DNA of 20,380 nucleotides from CAYRUZ01 sp964427895 (GTDB lineage: Bacteria; Patescibacteriota; Gracilibacteria; Peribacterales; Peribacteraceae). The notes below the pieces were generated by a model, which was not told the DNA's origin, ran no database searches, and worked only from the letters and a program-made list of their open reading frames with translations. The stretch's first letter is position 1; each line of letters begins with the position of its first letter. The stretch lies in contig CAYRUZ010000020.1 of assembly GCA_964427895.1 (NCBI GenBank), positions 1-20,380 of the forward strand. The letters run 5' to 3'. Shown here piece by piece: positions 7,188-14,200 of this stretch. A program made the position numbers and the translations under genes.

Positions 7188-8920
7188 AGCGATCCTTCGC
7201 CACACGACTGGCCTGCGTACTCGTCCTGCTGCTCACAGCGGGACGTGCCGTTGCATCCAGCGTGGCGCCGACGTTGCTGTACGAGGGGCGCCTGCTCAAC
7301 ACGCTCGGCGCGCCGGTAACGAGCGCCGTCGTGTTCCGCTTCTCGTTCTGGAAGAGCGCGGACTGGGGCGCGGGCGACGCGTCCGCGGGCAGCATCAACA
7401 CTGGCGCAGGCAACTACGGTCAGTGGCAGGAGACGCAGACGATCACCCCGAACGCCGACGGCTTGTTCCGCGTCGACCTCGGCGCCGTGAACGCTCTGCC
7501 GCAGCTTGATGCCTCGGTACAGAAATACCTGCAGGTGGAAGTGAAGAACGACGGCGCGCCGGACACGAGCTTCGTCCTGCTCGACCCGACGGGTGACGCG
7601 GGCGCGGATGCCGACGACCGCAAACTCGTGAACTCCATGGCCTATGCGCAGAACGCACAGAGTCTCGACGGGCACGTCGTGGGCACCGCGTCCGGCAACG
7701 TGCTCATCCTCGGCGCCGACGGGCGCATCAGCCCGGCGCAGATGGGTACGGGCACCACCTCGCAAAACTTCACCATCAACACGGGCGACACCGCGGGCGA
7801 CACCACGCTCACGTTCGGCACGTCGCTGGGCGACGAGACCATTACGTACTCCGCCGGCAACGACTGGTTCGCCTTCTCCGACGACGTGCGCATCGAGGGT
7901 GATGCCGATGTCGCGGGCAACGTGGACGCAGGAGGCGACGTGCAGGCCCAGGGCAACGTCATCATCAACGGTGACAACGACGCGGCGGATGCCGTGCTCA
8001 CCTTCGGCAACGATCTCGGTGCACAAAGCCTCGTCTACTCGTCGACGAACGACCGCTTCGAATTCTCCACCGACGTGCACATCGCCGGAAACCTGACGGT
8101 CGAAGGTACGATTAACGGAGTCGACGTCACGGCACTTGGCGCTGAAGGCGCCCTAAAGGTCACCGACGACGGAGGTTTGAACATCGCGATTTCCGAAGGA
8201 ACGTACCGTTTGGGCGGGGAGTTGACGCACTTCGTCGCCGTGACCGGCGTGGCGATGCATGCCAACGCCATCAACTACGTCTTCTTCGGCTCGGGCGGGC
8301 TCACCGTGCAGAACGACACGTTCCCGACGGACGAAGCGTTCATCCCGCTGGCACGCGTGACGACGAACGGCAGCGACATCACGAGCATCGACGATTGGCG
8401 CGTCGCACAGAGCGACGACCGCGAGTCGGACGACGTCGTGAAGATCACGCCGGAATACGACAAGTCGAGCTACCAGGGAGATGGAGCCGACAACGTCGGC
8501 CGCCTCTCGCTGTCGCAGGACAACATCAACAAGCGAAACTACTACCAGTGGACGACCACTGAAGCCACGCTCCAGGACTACGACATCTTCGTGCACTACC
8601 AGCTGCCGAAGGACTTCGTGGGCTGGGATGACACCGGCACGCCGGCCTTCTCGGTGCAGTACCGTTCCACCTCCGCGAGCACCGCGGATAACGAGCTGAG
8701 CATCACGGTGTACGACACCAACGGCGCCCCTGTCAGCTTGGTCGGCGGCGGCACGCATTTGGCCTCCACATCGTGGACGTCTGCCGACCTCGGATTCGCC
8801 GACGGATCGACGTGGACGGCAGGAAACGAAATAATGATCAAGCTGACGGTTTCGGCGAAGAATTCCCAACAAATGCATCTCGGTTCCATCCAGCTCCATT
8901 ATAGGAAGCTGCAACCGTGA
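7184..8920 (+). CDS. Exported tail-fibre-like surface protein A
   Basis: This 578-residue protein starts with GTG and a signal peptide (cut near residue 24, AVA). Residues about 29-165 form the widespread fibre-like N-terminal domain: LYEGRLLNTLGAPV, then a W-x-E-T-Q motif, GLFRVDLG, YLQVEV and the closing SMAYAQNAQSLDG. Two copies of a roughly 60-residue module follow (about 196-255 and 259-320), with a pattern of IN-x-D, LTFGN, RFEFS and GNL. Residues about 320-418 resemble a domain seen in phage tail proteins (NYVFFGSGG, FIPLARVTT, DWR). Residues about 419-578 form a beta-rich domain shared only with the next gene (NYYQWTTTEATLQDY). The modules are beta-rich and probably trimerise or stack into a fibre on the cell surface. 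The GTG overlaps the previous stop, so translation is coupled. No terminator is seen downstream. Confidence 0.8.
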   Translation: MKRSFATRLACVLVLLLTAGRAVASSVAPTLLYEGRLLNTLGAPVTSAVVFRFSFWKSADWGAGDASAGSINTGAGNYGQWQETQTITPNADGLFRVDLGAVNALPQLDASVQKYLQVEVKNDGAPDTSFVLLDPTGDAGADADDRKLVNSMAYAQNAQSLDGHVVGTASGNVLILGADGRISPAQMGTGTTSQNFTINTGDTAGDTTLTFGTSLGDETITYSAGNDWFAFSDDVRIEGDADVAGNVDAGGDVQAQGNVIINGDNDAADAVLTFGNDLGAQSLVYSSTNDRFEFSTDVHIAGNLTVEGTINGVDVTALGAEGALKVTDDGGLNIAISEGTYRLGGELTHFVAVTGVAMHANAINYVFFGSGGLTVQNDTFPTDEAFIPLARVTTNGSDITSIDDWRVAQSDDRESDDVVKITPEYDKSSYQGDGADNVGRLSLSQDNINKRNYYQWTTTEATLQDYDIFVHYQLPKDFVGWDDTGTPAFSVQYRSTSASTADNELSITVYDTNGAPVSLVGGGTHLASTSWTSADLGFADGSTWTAGNEIMIKLTVSAKNSQQMHLGSIQLHYRKLQP

Positions 8921-8949
8921 TTGACTTGTAAACTTTAAGATAGTATAAT
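8921..8949 (+). promoter_or_regulatory. Sigma-70-type promoter for surface protein B
   Basis: TTGACT (8921-8926) and TATAAT (8944-8949) are separated by exactly 17 bases, close to the bacterial consensus. The ATG at 8971 is 21 bases further on, giving a leader of about 15 bases with no Shine-Dalgarno. This is the strongest promoter in the window and suggests high expression of the gene. Confidence 0.85.
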
Positions 8950-8970
8950 AGTTACGTACCACACACATAT

Positions 8971-10224
8971 ATGAAAAACCGTTCCCGTATCGCGAAGGCC
9001 CTCGCGGCCGCCGGCACCACAGCCGCGCTTCTCGCAACCCACGGTACCGCACTCGCGGTGTCGTCGTGGAACCCGACCCTCCTGGTCAACACGGAGTCGT
9101 TCCAGATCATCGACGAAGGGAACGGGACGTCCAACGTCTACATCCAGTTCGGACAGACGCTGAACAAGACGCTCACGTACAACCGTACGACGAGCCGCTT
9201 CGAGTTCAACGACAACTTGTCCGTCACGGGCAACATCCGTGCGACGGGCAGCGTGTCCGGTTCGACCCTCACGGTGGACGGTACATCCACCTTCGGCGGA
9301 GTAGCCACTCATAACAATAACGTGAAGGTACGTGGCAACCTCTCCGGTTCCACCTTGAACGTCGACGGCAATTCCATTATCCGCGGATCGCTCTCCACGA
9401 CGGGTGCCATCTCGACGAACGGCAACCTCACCATCAACAGCGACCTCGATAGCAACAACGCGGTGTTGAGCTTCGGTAACAACGCCACGACGAAGACACT
9501 CCAGTACAACAACTCCACCAGCCGCTTTGAATTCAGCACGAACGTGTCCGTCACTGGCAACTTGCGTACGACGGGCAACCTCTCCGGTTCCACCCTCACG
9601 GTCGACGGCAACCTCACGTTGCACGGCGTGACGTACTCCGGACCGAGCGCACAGGGCGCTGCCAACACGTTCTTGAAGAACGACGGAGCGGGCAACCTGA
9701 CGTGGGCAACCACCAGCGTCGCCAACGGAAGCGGCAACATCGTCTCCATGCACCCGGAATTCCCGAACGCCACGTACTTCGCCTCCGGCTCTACGGCCGT
9801 GGGAACGATGGCTCTCTCCTACGATGCCACGAACAGGCAGAACTACTACGAGTGGACGACCACGCAGGCGACATTGCAGGATTACTGGACGGCCGTGCGT
9901 CTGCAGATTCCGAAGAACTTCTCGCACTTCGAGACCGCATCGGGCATGGTGGTCCGCCTCCGCACGACCAGCACGAACACCGCAAACAACTACATCAGCA
10001 TCCGCATGCTCGACACGGCTGGCTCCCTCGTCTCGCTCACGAGCAACCACGTTCAGGCAAGCACCAGCGCGAACACCTGGCGCGCACTGAGCATCGGCGG
10101 CGTGACGAGCGGCACGTACACCCCGGGCGGCTACATCACCCTGCTGATTAAGACGGCCGCAAAAACGGGCAACGTCACCGACCTCGGCAGCATCGACTTC
10201 AACTGGGCCAACACCACCCCGTGA
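8971..10224 (+). CDS. Exported tail-fibre-like surface protein B
   Basis: This 417-residue protein has a signal peptide (cut near residue 29, ALA). A motif follows that is shared with protein C: SSW-x-PTLLVNTE-x-FQ-(I/V)-ID. Two copies of the shared module lie at about 42-105 and 151-215, each with TLTY/TLQY, SRFEF, VTGN and SGSTLTVDG. A short linker (GPSAQGAANTFLKNDGAGNL) resembles phage tail-fibre segments. Residues about 256-417 repeat the unrecognised beta-rich C-terminal domain of protein A (NYYEWTTTQATLQDY ... LQIPKNF). The Thr/Ser/Asn/Gly-rich composition and absence of cysteine suit an extracellular fibre. It stands alone between a strong promoter and a strong terminator, so it is probably a separate, abundant transcript. 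Binding target unknown. Confidence 0.8.
   Translation: MKNRSRIAKALAAAGTTAALLATHGTALAVSSWNPTLLVNTESFQIIDEGNGTSNVYIQFGQTLNKTLTYNRTTSRFEFNDNLSVTGNIRATGSVSGSTLTVDGTSTFGGVATHNNNVKVRGNLSGSTLNVDGNSIIRGSLSTTGAISTNGNLTINSDLDSNNAVLSFGNNATTKTLQYNNSTSRFEFSTNVSVTGNLRTTGNLSGSTLTVDGNLTLHGVTYSGPSAQGAANTFLKNDGAGNLTWATTSVANGSGNIVSMHPEFPNATYFASGSTAVGTMALSYDATNRQNYYEWTTTQATLQDYWTAVRLQIPKNFSHFETASGMVVRLRTTSTNTANNYISIRMLDTAGSLVSLTSNHVQASTSANTWRALSIGGVTSGTYTPGGYITLLIKTAAKTGNVTDLGSIDFNWANTTP
9181..9281 (+). repeat. Internal DNA repeat of protein B, copy 1
   Basis: This 101-base stretch encodes the second half of the first module and matches 9508-9608 in register, 327 bases (109 codons) away. Shared blocks include GTCCGTCAC, GGGCAAC and CCCTCACGGT. 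DNA-level similarity suggests fairly recent duplication or gene conversion inside the gene. Confidence 0.6.
9508..9608 (+). repeat. Internal DNA repeat of protein B, copy 2
   Basis: Second copy of the 9181-9281 unit, covering the second half of the second module. It differs mostly at third codon positions and in a few codons around 9508-9545. Confidence 0.6.
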
Positions 10225-10254
10225 GGCTGATCGCCCCCTGATCCTCGCAACCCT

Positions 10255-10282
10255 ACCAGCCCCTTCCCGGGGCTGGTTTTTT
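10255..10282 (+). terminator. Rho-independent terminator after surface protein B
   Basis: ACCAGCCCC (10255-10263) pairs perfectly with GGGGCTGGT (10269-10277) across a 5-base loop, followed by a run of T to 10282. It lies 30 bases after the stop of protein B. Confidence 0.92.
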
Positions 10283-10326
10283 ATGTCGATGAAAACAGAG
10301 TTTTACTGTGCATGAAGCGGTTTTTT

Positions 10327-10335
10327 TGCTATAAT
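10327..10335 (+). promoter_or_regulatory. Extended -10 promoter for surface protein C
   Basis: TGC-TATAAT is a perfect extended -10 box. Only 11 bases separate it from the ATG at 10347, so the transcript should start about 5 bases before the start codon. There is no consensus -35 at the usual distance, as is normal for extended -10 promoters. Confidence 0.7.
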
Positions 10336-10346
10336 GGTGGGAAACC

Positions 10347-12509
10347 ATGAAGCGGAATCGCGTCCTCCTCTCGGCCACCGTGACCCTCGTCACCCTGGGG
10401 TGCATTGTCACGCAGGCATTCGCCGCAAGTTCGTGGTCGCCCACCCTCCTGGTGAACACCGAAGCGTTCCAGGTGATCGACGATCTCAACACCACGTCGG
10501 ACGTGTCGATCAAGTTCGGCAACTCCCTCAACAAGAGCCTCATCTACGAACGCAATAACCTGCGCTTCAAGTTCGACGCGCCGTTGTTCGTCCAAGGCAA
10601 CCTCGGCGCCACCGGCACGCTCTCGGGCAAGAGTCTCTACGTGGGACAGTCGTTCTCCGGGGCGGGACTCACCACGTGCAGCAACGGATCGACGGACAAG
10701 TTGTTGTGGGACAGCGCGACGCAGCGCTTCTCCTGCGGCAGCGACCAAGGCGGAGGTGGCGGAGGCATTACCCAGACTGCCGCGGACGCGCGCTACGTGA
10801 ATCAATCAGGTGACACGATGACGGGTAATCTTGTCATTAGCAACGGCGGCAGCCTCAACGCCTCCGGCGCCATCCTCACGAACGGCAACCTGACGATCAA
10901 CAGCGATAATGGCGGACAGGACGCCATTCTCACGTTCGGCAACACCGTTGCGGAAACACTCAGACTCAACACTGCCGCCGACCGCTTCGAGTTCAGCGAC
11001 GACGTGCGCGTCACCGGCAGCATCACGGCCACGGGCAACCTCTCGGGTAACACGCTGACGGTCTCCGGCATCTCCGGCAACACGTTCGTCCTCGACGGCA
11101 ACTCGGTGGTGTTCGACGCCACGAACAACCGCCTCGGCATTCTCAACGCCGCACCGGAGACGACGCTGGAAGCAACGGGCACCATATCCGGTTCGGTGCT
11201 GCGCGCGCAGAACAAGATCGAAGCATCCGGCTCGCTCGTGGTGGGCGGCATTACCATCAACAAAGCCTCGGCCACCCAGAGCATCACCGCAGCCAGCAAC
11301 ACCATCCTCGCGAATGCGACGGTCGTCGTCGTTGACCCGAATGCCGACTACACCATGACCTCTGCCCCGACCATTGCAGACGGCATCCCGGGGCAGGTGG
11401 TTATCGTCACTGCGGGCAACGGCGAGACGAACAAGGTCATCCTGCAAGACCAAGACACGCTACCGTCATCAAACCTCCAGCTTGGCAGCACAGTTCGTGA
11501 AATTTCCGGAAGGAAAGCGATTACCCTTCGGTTCGACGGCACGGACTGGGTGGAGCGCGGATATACCACGCCAGCAGTCGACGTCCAGTCATTCACGTCG
11601 ACGGGCGCAAATACGTGGACCAAGCCCACCGGCGCCCGCGTCGTGTACGTCGTCTGCGTCGGCGGAGGAGGAGGCGGAGGAGGAGGCACTGGCGGTGCGG
11701 CCGCGACGGCCCGCATCGGCGGCGGGGGGGGCGGAGGCGGAGCAAAAGCGGAGAAATGGTTCGTCGCCTCCGACCTCGGGGCAACCGAAACCGCCACCGT
11801 CGCCAACAGCGGATACGGCGGTAACGGCGGATCGAGCGGCGCAGGAAGCAACGGCACGGCGGGAGGAAACTCCACGTTCGGGTCGTACCTCACCTGCTAC
11901 GGCGGCGGCTACGGCAAAGGCGGCATCGCCGCCACCGTTTCAGCTGGAGGCGGAGGCGGCGGAACGGCCGGCGCCGGCACCAACGGCGCGGCGGCCACCA
12001 ACCTCGGCGGGTTGCCGGCGGCCACCGCGGGCGCCAACGGCATTGCCGGCCAAGGCGGCGGAGGAAACATCGCTGCCGCCGCGGGTAACGCGGAATACGG
12101 CGGTGGCGGAGGCAACGGGTCGAGTGCCACCCCGGGCGCCGCGGGTGCGGGCGGCAGTTCCATCTACGGCGCGGGCGGAGGGGGCGGAGGGGGCGGCATC
12201 ACCACGGCGAACGCGGCGCAAACCGCAGGAGCGGGAGGAAACGTCGCCTCGTTTGCCAACGGAGGTGGTGGTGCAGCCGGCACCGGAGGCGCATCATGCA
12301 CCGTAGGAACGGCCGGAACTGCCGGAACGTCCACGAAGATGGGCACAGGTGGCGGAGGAGGCGGAGCGAACACGGCGTCGACAGGCTGCGTCGGTGGCGA
12401 CGGCGGTGCGCTGGGAGGTGGAGGAGGTGGAGGCGGGGCCGGAACCACGGTTGGTGGAAAAGGGGGGAAAGGCGGACGCGGCGAGATTCGCGTCTACACA
12501 TTCTTCTAA
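10347..12509 (+). CDS. Exported tail-fibre-like surface protein C with glycine-rich C-terminal domain
   Basis: This 720-residue protein has a signal peptide (cut near residue 26, AFA) and the same post-signal motif as protein B (SSWSPTLLVNTEAFQVID). Module copies lie at about 38-100 and 180-245. Between them is a segment ending ITQTAADARYVNQSGDTMTGNL, a motif known from phage tail fibres. Residues about 246-410 contain more fibre-like sequence (FDATNNRLGI and the TLRFDGTDWVERG block). From residue 411 the protein becomes a roughly 310-residue glycine-rich domain opening with FTSTGANTWTKPTGARVVYV, the entry motif of phage-type Gly_rich_2 domains. Long Gly-Gly runs follow with few aromatics. 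Such domains can pack as polyglycine-II helices and form tips that bind surfaces. Here it replaces the C-terminal domain of A and B. Three or four cysteines in the Gly-rich part may form disulphides. Confidence 0.82.
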   Translation: MKRNRVLLSATVTLVTLGCIVTQAFAASSWSPTLLVNTEAFQVIDDLNTTSDVSIKFGNSLNKSLIYERNNLRFKFDAPLFVQGNLGATGTLSGKSLYVGQSFSGAGLTTCSNGSTDKLLWDSATQRFSCGSDQGGGGGGITQTAADARYVNQSGDTMTGNLVISNGGSLNASGAILTNGNLTINSDNGGQDAILTFGNTVAETLRLNTAADRFEFSDDVRVTGSITATGNLSGNTLTVSGISGNTFVLDGNSVVFDATNNRLGILNAAPETTLEATGTISGSVLRAQNKIEASGSLVVGGITINKASATQSITAASNTILANATVVVVDPNADYTMTSAPTIADGIPGQVVIVTAGNGETNKVILQDQDTLPSSNLQLGSTVREISGRKAITLRFDGTDWVERGYTTPAVDVQSFTSTGANTWTKPTGARVVYVVCVGGGGGGGGGTGGAAATARIGGGGGGGGAKAEKWFVASDLGATETATVANSGYGGNGGSSGAGSNGTAGGNSTFGSYLTCYGGGYGKGGIAATVSAGGGGGGTAGAGTNGAAATNLGGLPAATAGANGIAGQGGGGNIAAAAGNAEYGGGGGNGSSATPGAAGAGGSSIYGAGGGGGGGGITTANAAQTAGAGGNVASFANGGGGAAGTGGASCTVGTAGTAGTSTKMGTGGGGGGANTASTGCVGGDGGALGGGGGGGGAGTTVGGKGGKGGRGEIRVYTFF

Positions 12510-12540
12510 AGGTGCAATAGAAGTCATTTTTCCGCGTCTG

Positions 12541-12546
12541 TACTAT
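12541..12546 (+). promoter_or_regulatory. Putative -10 box for SLH protein
   Basis: TACTAT, with TG directly before it, lies 12 bases upstream of the ATG at 12559. This matches the short-leader spacing of other genes here. No clear -35 is present, so read-through from protein C is an alternative. Confidence 0.35.
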
Positions 12547-12558
12547 CTCCAACTGTAT

Positions 12559-13587
12559 ATGACGCGCTCTCTCGCCACTGTCGTGTGCTCGATCTTCACG
12601 AGCACCATCCTCATCACCCCTGTTTCGGCCCAGCAAGCCGGATTTTCCGACGTTTCGACGACTCACCCGGCGTACAACGCCATCGTCTATCTGCAGGCGC
12701 AGGGACTCATCAAGGGGTATTCCGACGGTACCTTCAAGCCCAACCAGGAAGTCGACCGCGCCGCGGCGCTGAAGATGGTCTTGGCGGGCCGCGTGTCCGA
12801 CGACCAAGTAGCCGGCCTCTCCAATCCCGGCTTCACCGACGTCCCGTCGGACGCCTGGTACAAGGGATATCTGGCGAAAGCGGTGGAGATGGGCGTCATC
12901 GACGGCCCACAGAAGAATCCGTCGTTCAAGGCGAGCCGCGCCGTCATTTTGGCCGAACTGCTCAAGCTGTTGCTCTTGGCGCAGCAGATGAATCCGAACA
13001 ACTACAGCGAAATCTCCTCCCCCTTGGCCAACGACGTGGCCAACACGGGCGAGTGGTTCTACCCGTACTTCCGCTTGGGACTGGCGACGGCCATCGTCGA
13101 TATCGACGCACAGGGCATGCTGCATCCCGATAAGCACATGACCCGCGGCGATGTCGCGCGCCTGGTGTACCTGCTGCTCATGTACAAGCAGAACAAGCGC
13201 ACGCAGGCGCTGCTCTCCACGACGGAAACGGAACTGGCGGGCAATGTGATTCCCAACCTCACGGCACAGGGCCTGAGCGTGGCACGCATGGCGCAGACAC
13301 GCGCGCTGGTGAAAGTACGCGGCGCGCTCACGAGCCGCCCGGACAGCGCCATCGTGAAAGGCGCGGTGAAGGTGACCGAAGGCTTCGGCGCGCTCATCGA
13401 CGCGTACCAAGCGGGCGTCGACGGCGATCCGGATACGACCATCGCCATGAGCGGCAAGGCGTACGAACTCTCCAATAAGGCGTTGGAGTTCGACACCAGC
13501 CTGCAGACCATCGCGTCCAACATTCAGACCATCGCCCACAACATGGCTGAACAGGCACGCGAGATTAAGGCCAAGGCGCAGCAGTAA
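12559..13587 (+). CDS. SLH-domain cell-surface protein
   Basis: This 342-residue protein begins with a signal peptide (cut near residue 24, VSA-QQ) and carries three S-layer homology domains: about 29-75 (FSDVSTTHPAYNAI, GYSDGTFKPNQEVDRAAALKM), about 91-140 (FTDVPSDAWYKGYL) and about 156-213 (NTGEWFYPY, HPDKHMTRGDVARL). SLH domains hold proteins to secondary cell-wall polymers. The rest (about 214-342) is helical, without cysteines or a further membrane segment, and ends AREIKAKAQQ. The ATG at 12559 is chosen because an upstream in-frame extension would overlap the end of protein C and bury the signal peptide. It could be an S-layer component or the wall anchor for the adjacent fibre proteins; the latter is inferred from position only. 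Confidence 0.85.
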   Translation: MTRSLATVVCSIFTSTILITPVSAQQAGFSDVSTTHPAYNAIVYLQAQGLIKGYSDGTFKPNQEVDRAAALKMVLAGRVSDDQVAGLSNPGFTDVPSDAWYKGYLAKAVEMGVIDGPQKNPSFKASRAVILAELLKLLLLAQQMNPNNYSEISSPLANDVANTGEWFYPYFRLGLATAIVDIDAQGMLHPDKHMTRGDVARLVYLLLMYKQNKRTQALLSTTETELAGNVIPNLTAQGLSVARMAQTRALVKVRGALTSRPDSAIVKGAVKVTEGFGALIDAYQAGVDGDPDTTIAMSGKAYELSNKALEFDTSLQTIASNIQTIAHNMAEQAREIKAKAQQ

Positions 13588-13596
13588 AAGCGGCAT

Positions 13597-13624
13597 TTGA
13601 CGATTTTCGATTAAGACGTACCAT
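13597..13624 (+). promoter_or_regulatory. Putative sigma-70 promoter for the 13664 gene
   Basis: TTGACG (13597-13602) and TACCAT (13619-13624) are 16 bases apart. The predicted transcript would start near 13631 and have a leader of about 33 bases containing a Shine-Dalgarno site. Confidence 0.4.
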
Positions 13625-13650
13625 TAGTTTTGCGTTCATTCCGTTCCCCG

Positions 13651-13657
13651 AAGGAGA
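13651..13657 (+). promoter_or_regulatory. Shine-Dalgarno site of the 13664 gene
   Basis: AAGGAGA lies 6 bases before the ATG at 13664. It stands out because most other genes in the window have no recognisable ribosome-binding site. Confidence 0.75.
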
Positions 13658-13663
13658 AAGCCA

Positions 13664-14155
13664 ATGTTTTCTGTACAACGAGATTTGCCTGATGTGATTA
13701 TTGCAGTGGTGGTGATTCTTGGAATCGCCGCTCTCTGCCTCGTTGAGCCCGCCGATACGTCGATCATCATCCGCACCACCGACGACGAAAGCACGGTGAA
13801 GCACTGGGTGTCCGCGGACGTGCTGGCGACCACCGAAGGCGTGCGGCAGAACGACGACGGATCCGTGTGCTACCGCGTCTACGGTGACGACCCGGCGGCC
13901 GTGCGCGACGCCTTCCAACGCGGCGGCTGCTCTGCGACTCTCGTCCATCCCGACACGCTGGAGACGATCGCAAGCGAACACGCCACCGCCGACGCCTGCG
14001 TGCGCGTGCGACGCGACGGTCCGCTGCCCGTCCGGGTGGGCATACGCAAGGGCGTGCTGATTGCCAGCTTCGCCGACCCACCGCCCCGCAGCCGGTACCG
14101 GGAAACACGGGAGTTCCTCAAGGCGTTCAAGGACTCCCTCGAGGGACAACAGTGA
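13664..14155 (+). CDS. Membrane-anchored protein of unknown function
   Basis: I do not recognise this 163-residue protein. It has one N-terminal hydrophobic helix (about residues 9-28, DVIIAVVVILGIAALCLV) with no obvious cleavage site, so it is probably a signal anchor with the rest outside the cytoplasm. The soluble part is acidic to neutral with three cysteines (about residues 68, 86 and 109). It ends in a basic/acidic helix (RYRETREFLKAFKDSL). A well-placed Shine-Dalgarno and codon use like its neighbours support it as a real gene. It follows the SLH gene by 76 bases, with its own possible promoter, and is closed by a terminator before the convergent mfd. Confidence 0.7.
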   Translation: MFSVQRDLPDVIIAVVVILGIAALCLVEPADTSIIIRTTDDESTVKHWVSADVLATTEGVRQNDDGSVCYRVYGDDPAAVRDAFQRGGCSATLVHPDTLETIASEHATADACVRVRRDGPLPVRVGIRKGVLIASFADPPPRSRYRETREFLKAFKDSLEGQQ

Positions 14156-14163
14156 ACGCGCTC

Positions 14164-14198
14164 GCTCGTCCTCTCCCCTGCGGGGGGCGAGCTTTTTT
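14164..14198 (+). terminator. Rho-independent terminator between convergent genes
   Basis: GCTCG (14164-14168) pairs with CGAGC (14188-14192). The stem extends through C-G and wobble pairs into the G-run, then TTTTTT (14193-14198) follows. It serves the plus-strand gene ending at 14155. The minus strand lacks a matching T-run, so it is probably not bidirectional for mfd. Confidence 0.8.
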
Positions 14199-14200
14199 GC

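Noticed and set aside
7049..8080. Long minus-strand open frame opposite protein A
   Set aside because: It mirrors the codon bias of the GC-rich real gene, has no domain signature, and the plus strand carries a signal peptide and recognisable fibre motifs.
11374..12306. Plus-strand frame rich in Arg/Pro/Ala within protein C
   Set aside because: It is an out-of-frame reading of the glycine codons (GGN shifted), with low-complexity sequence and no family pattern.
7184..12509. Prophage tail region
   Set aside because: Each fibre protein has its own signal peptide and there are no phage structural, packaging or lysis genes nearby.
12349..12558. Upstream extension of the SLH protein
   Set aside because: It would overlap the end of protein C and place 70 charged residues before an obvious signal peptide.
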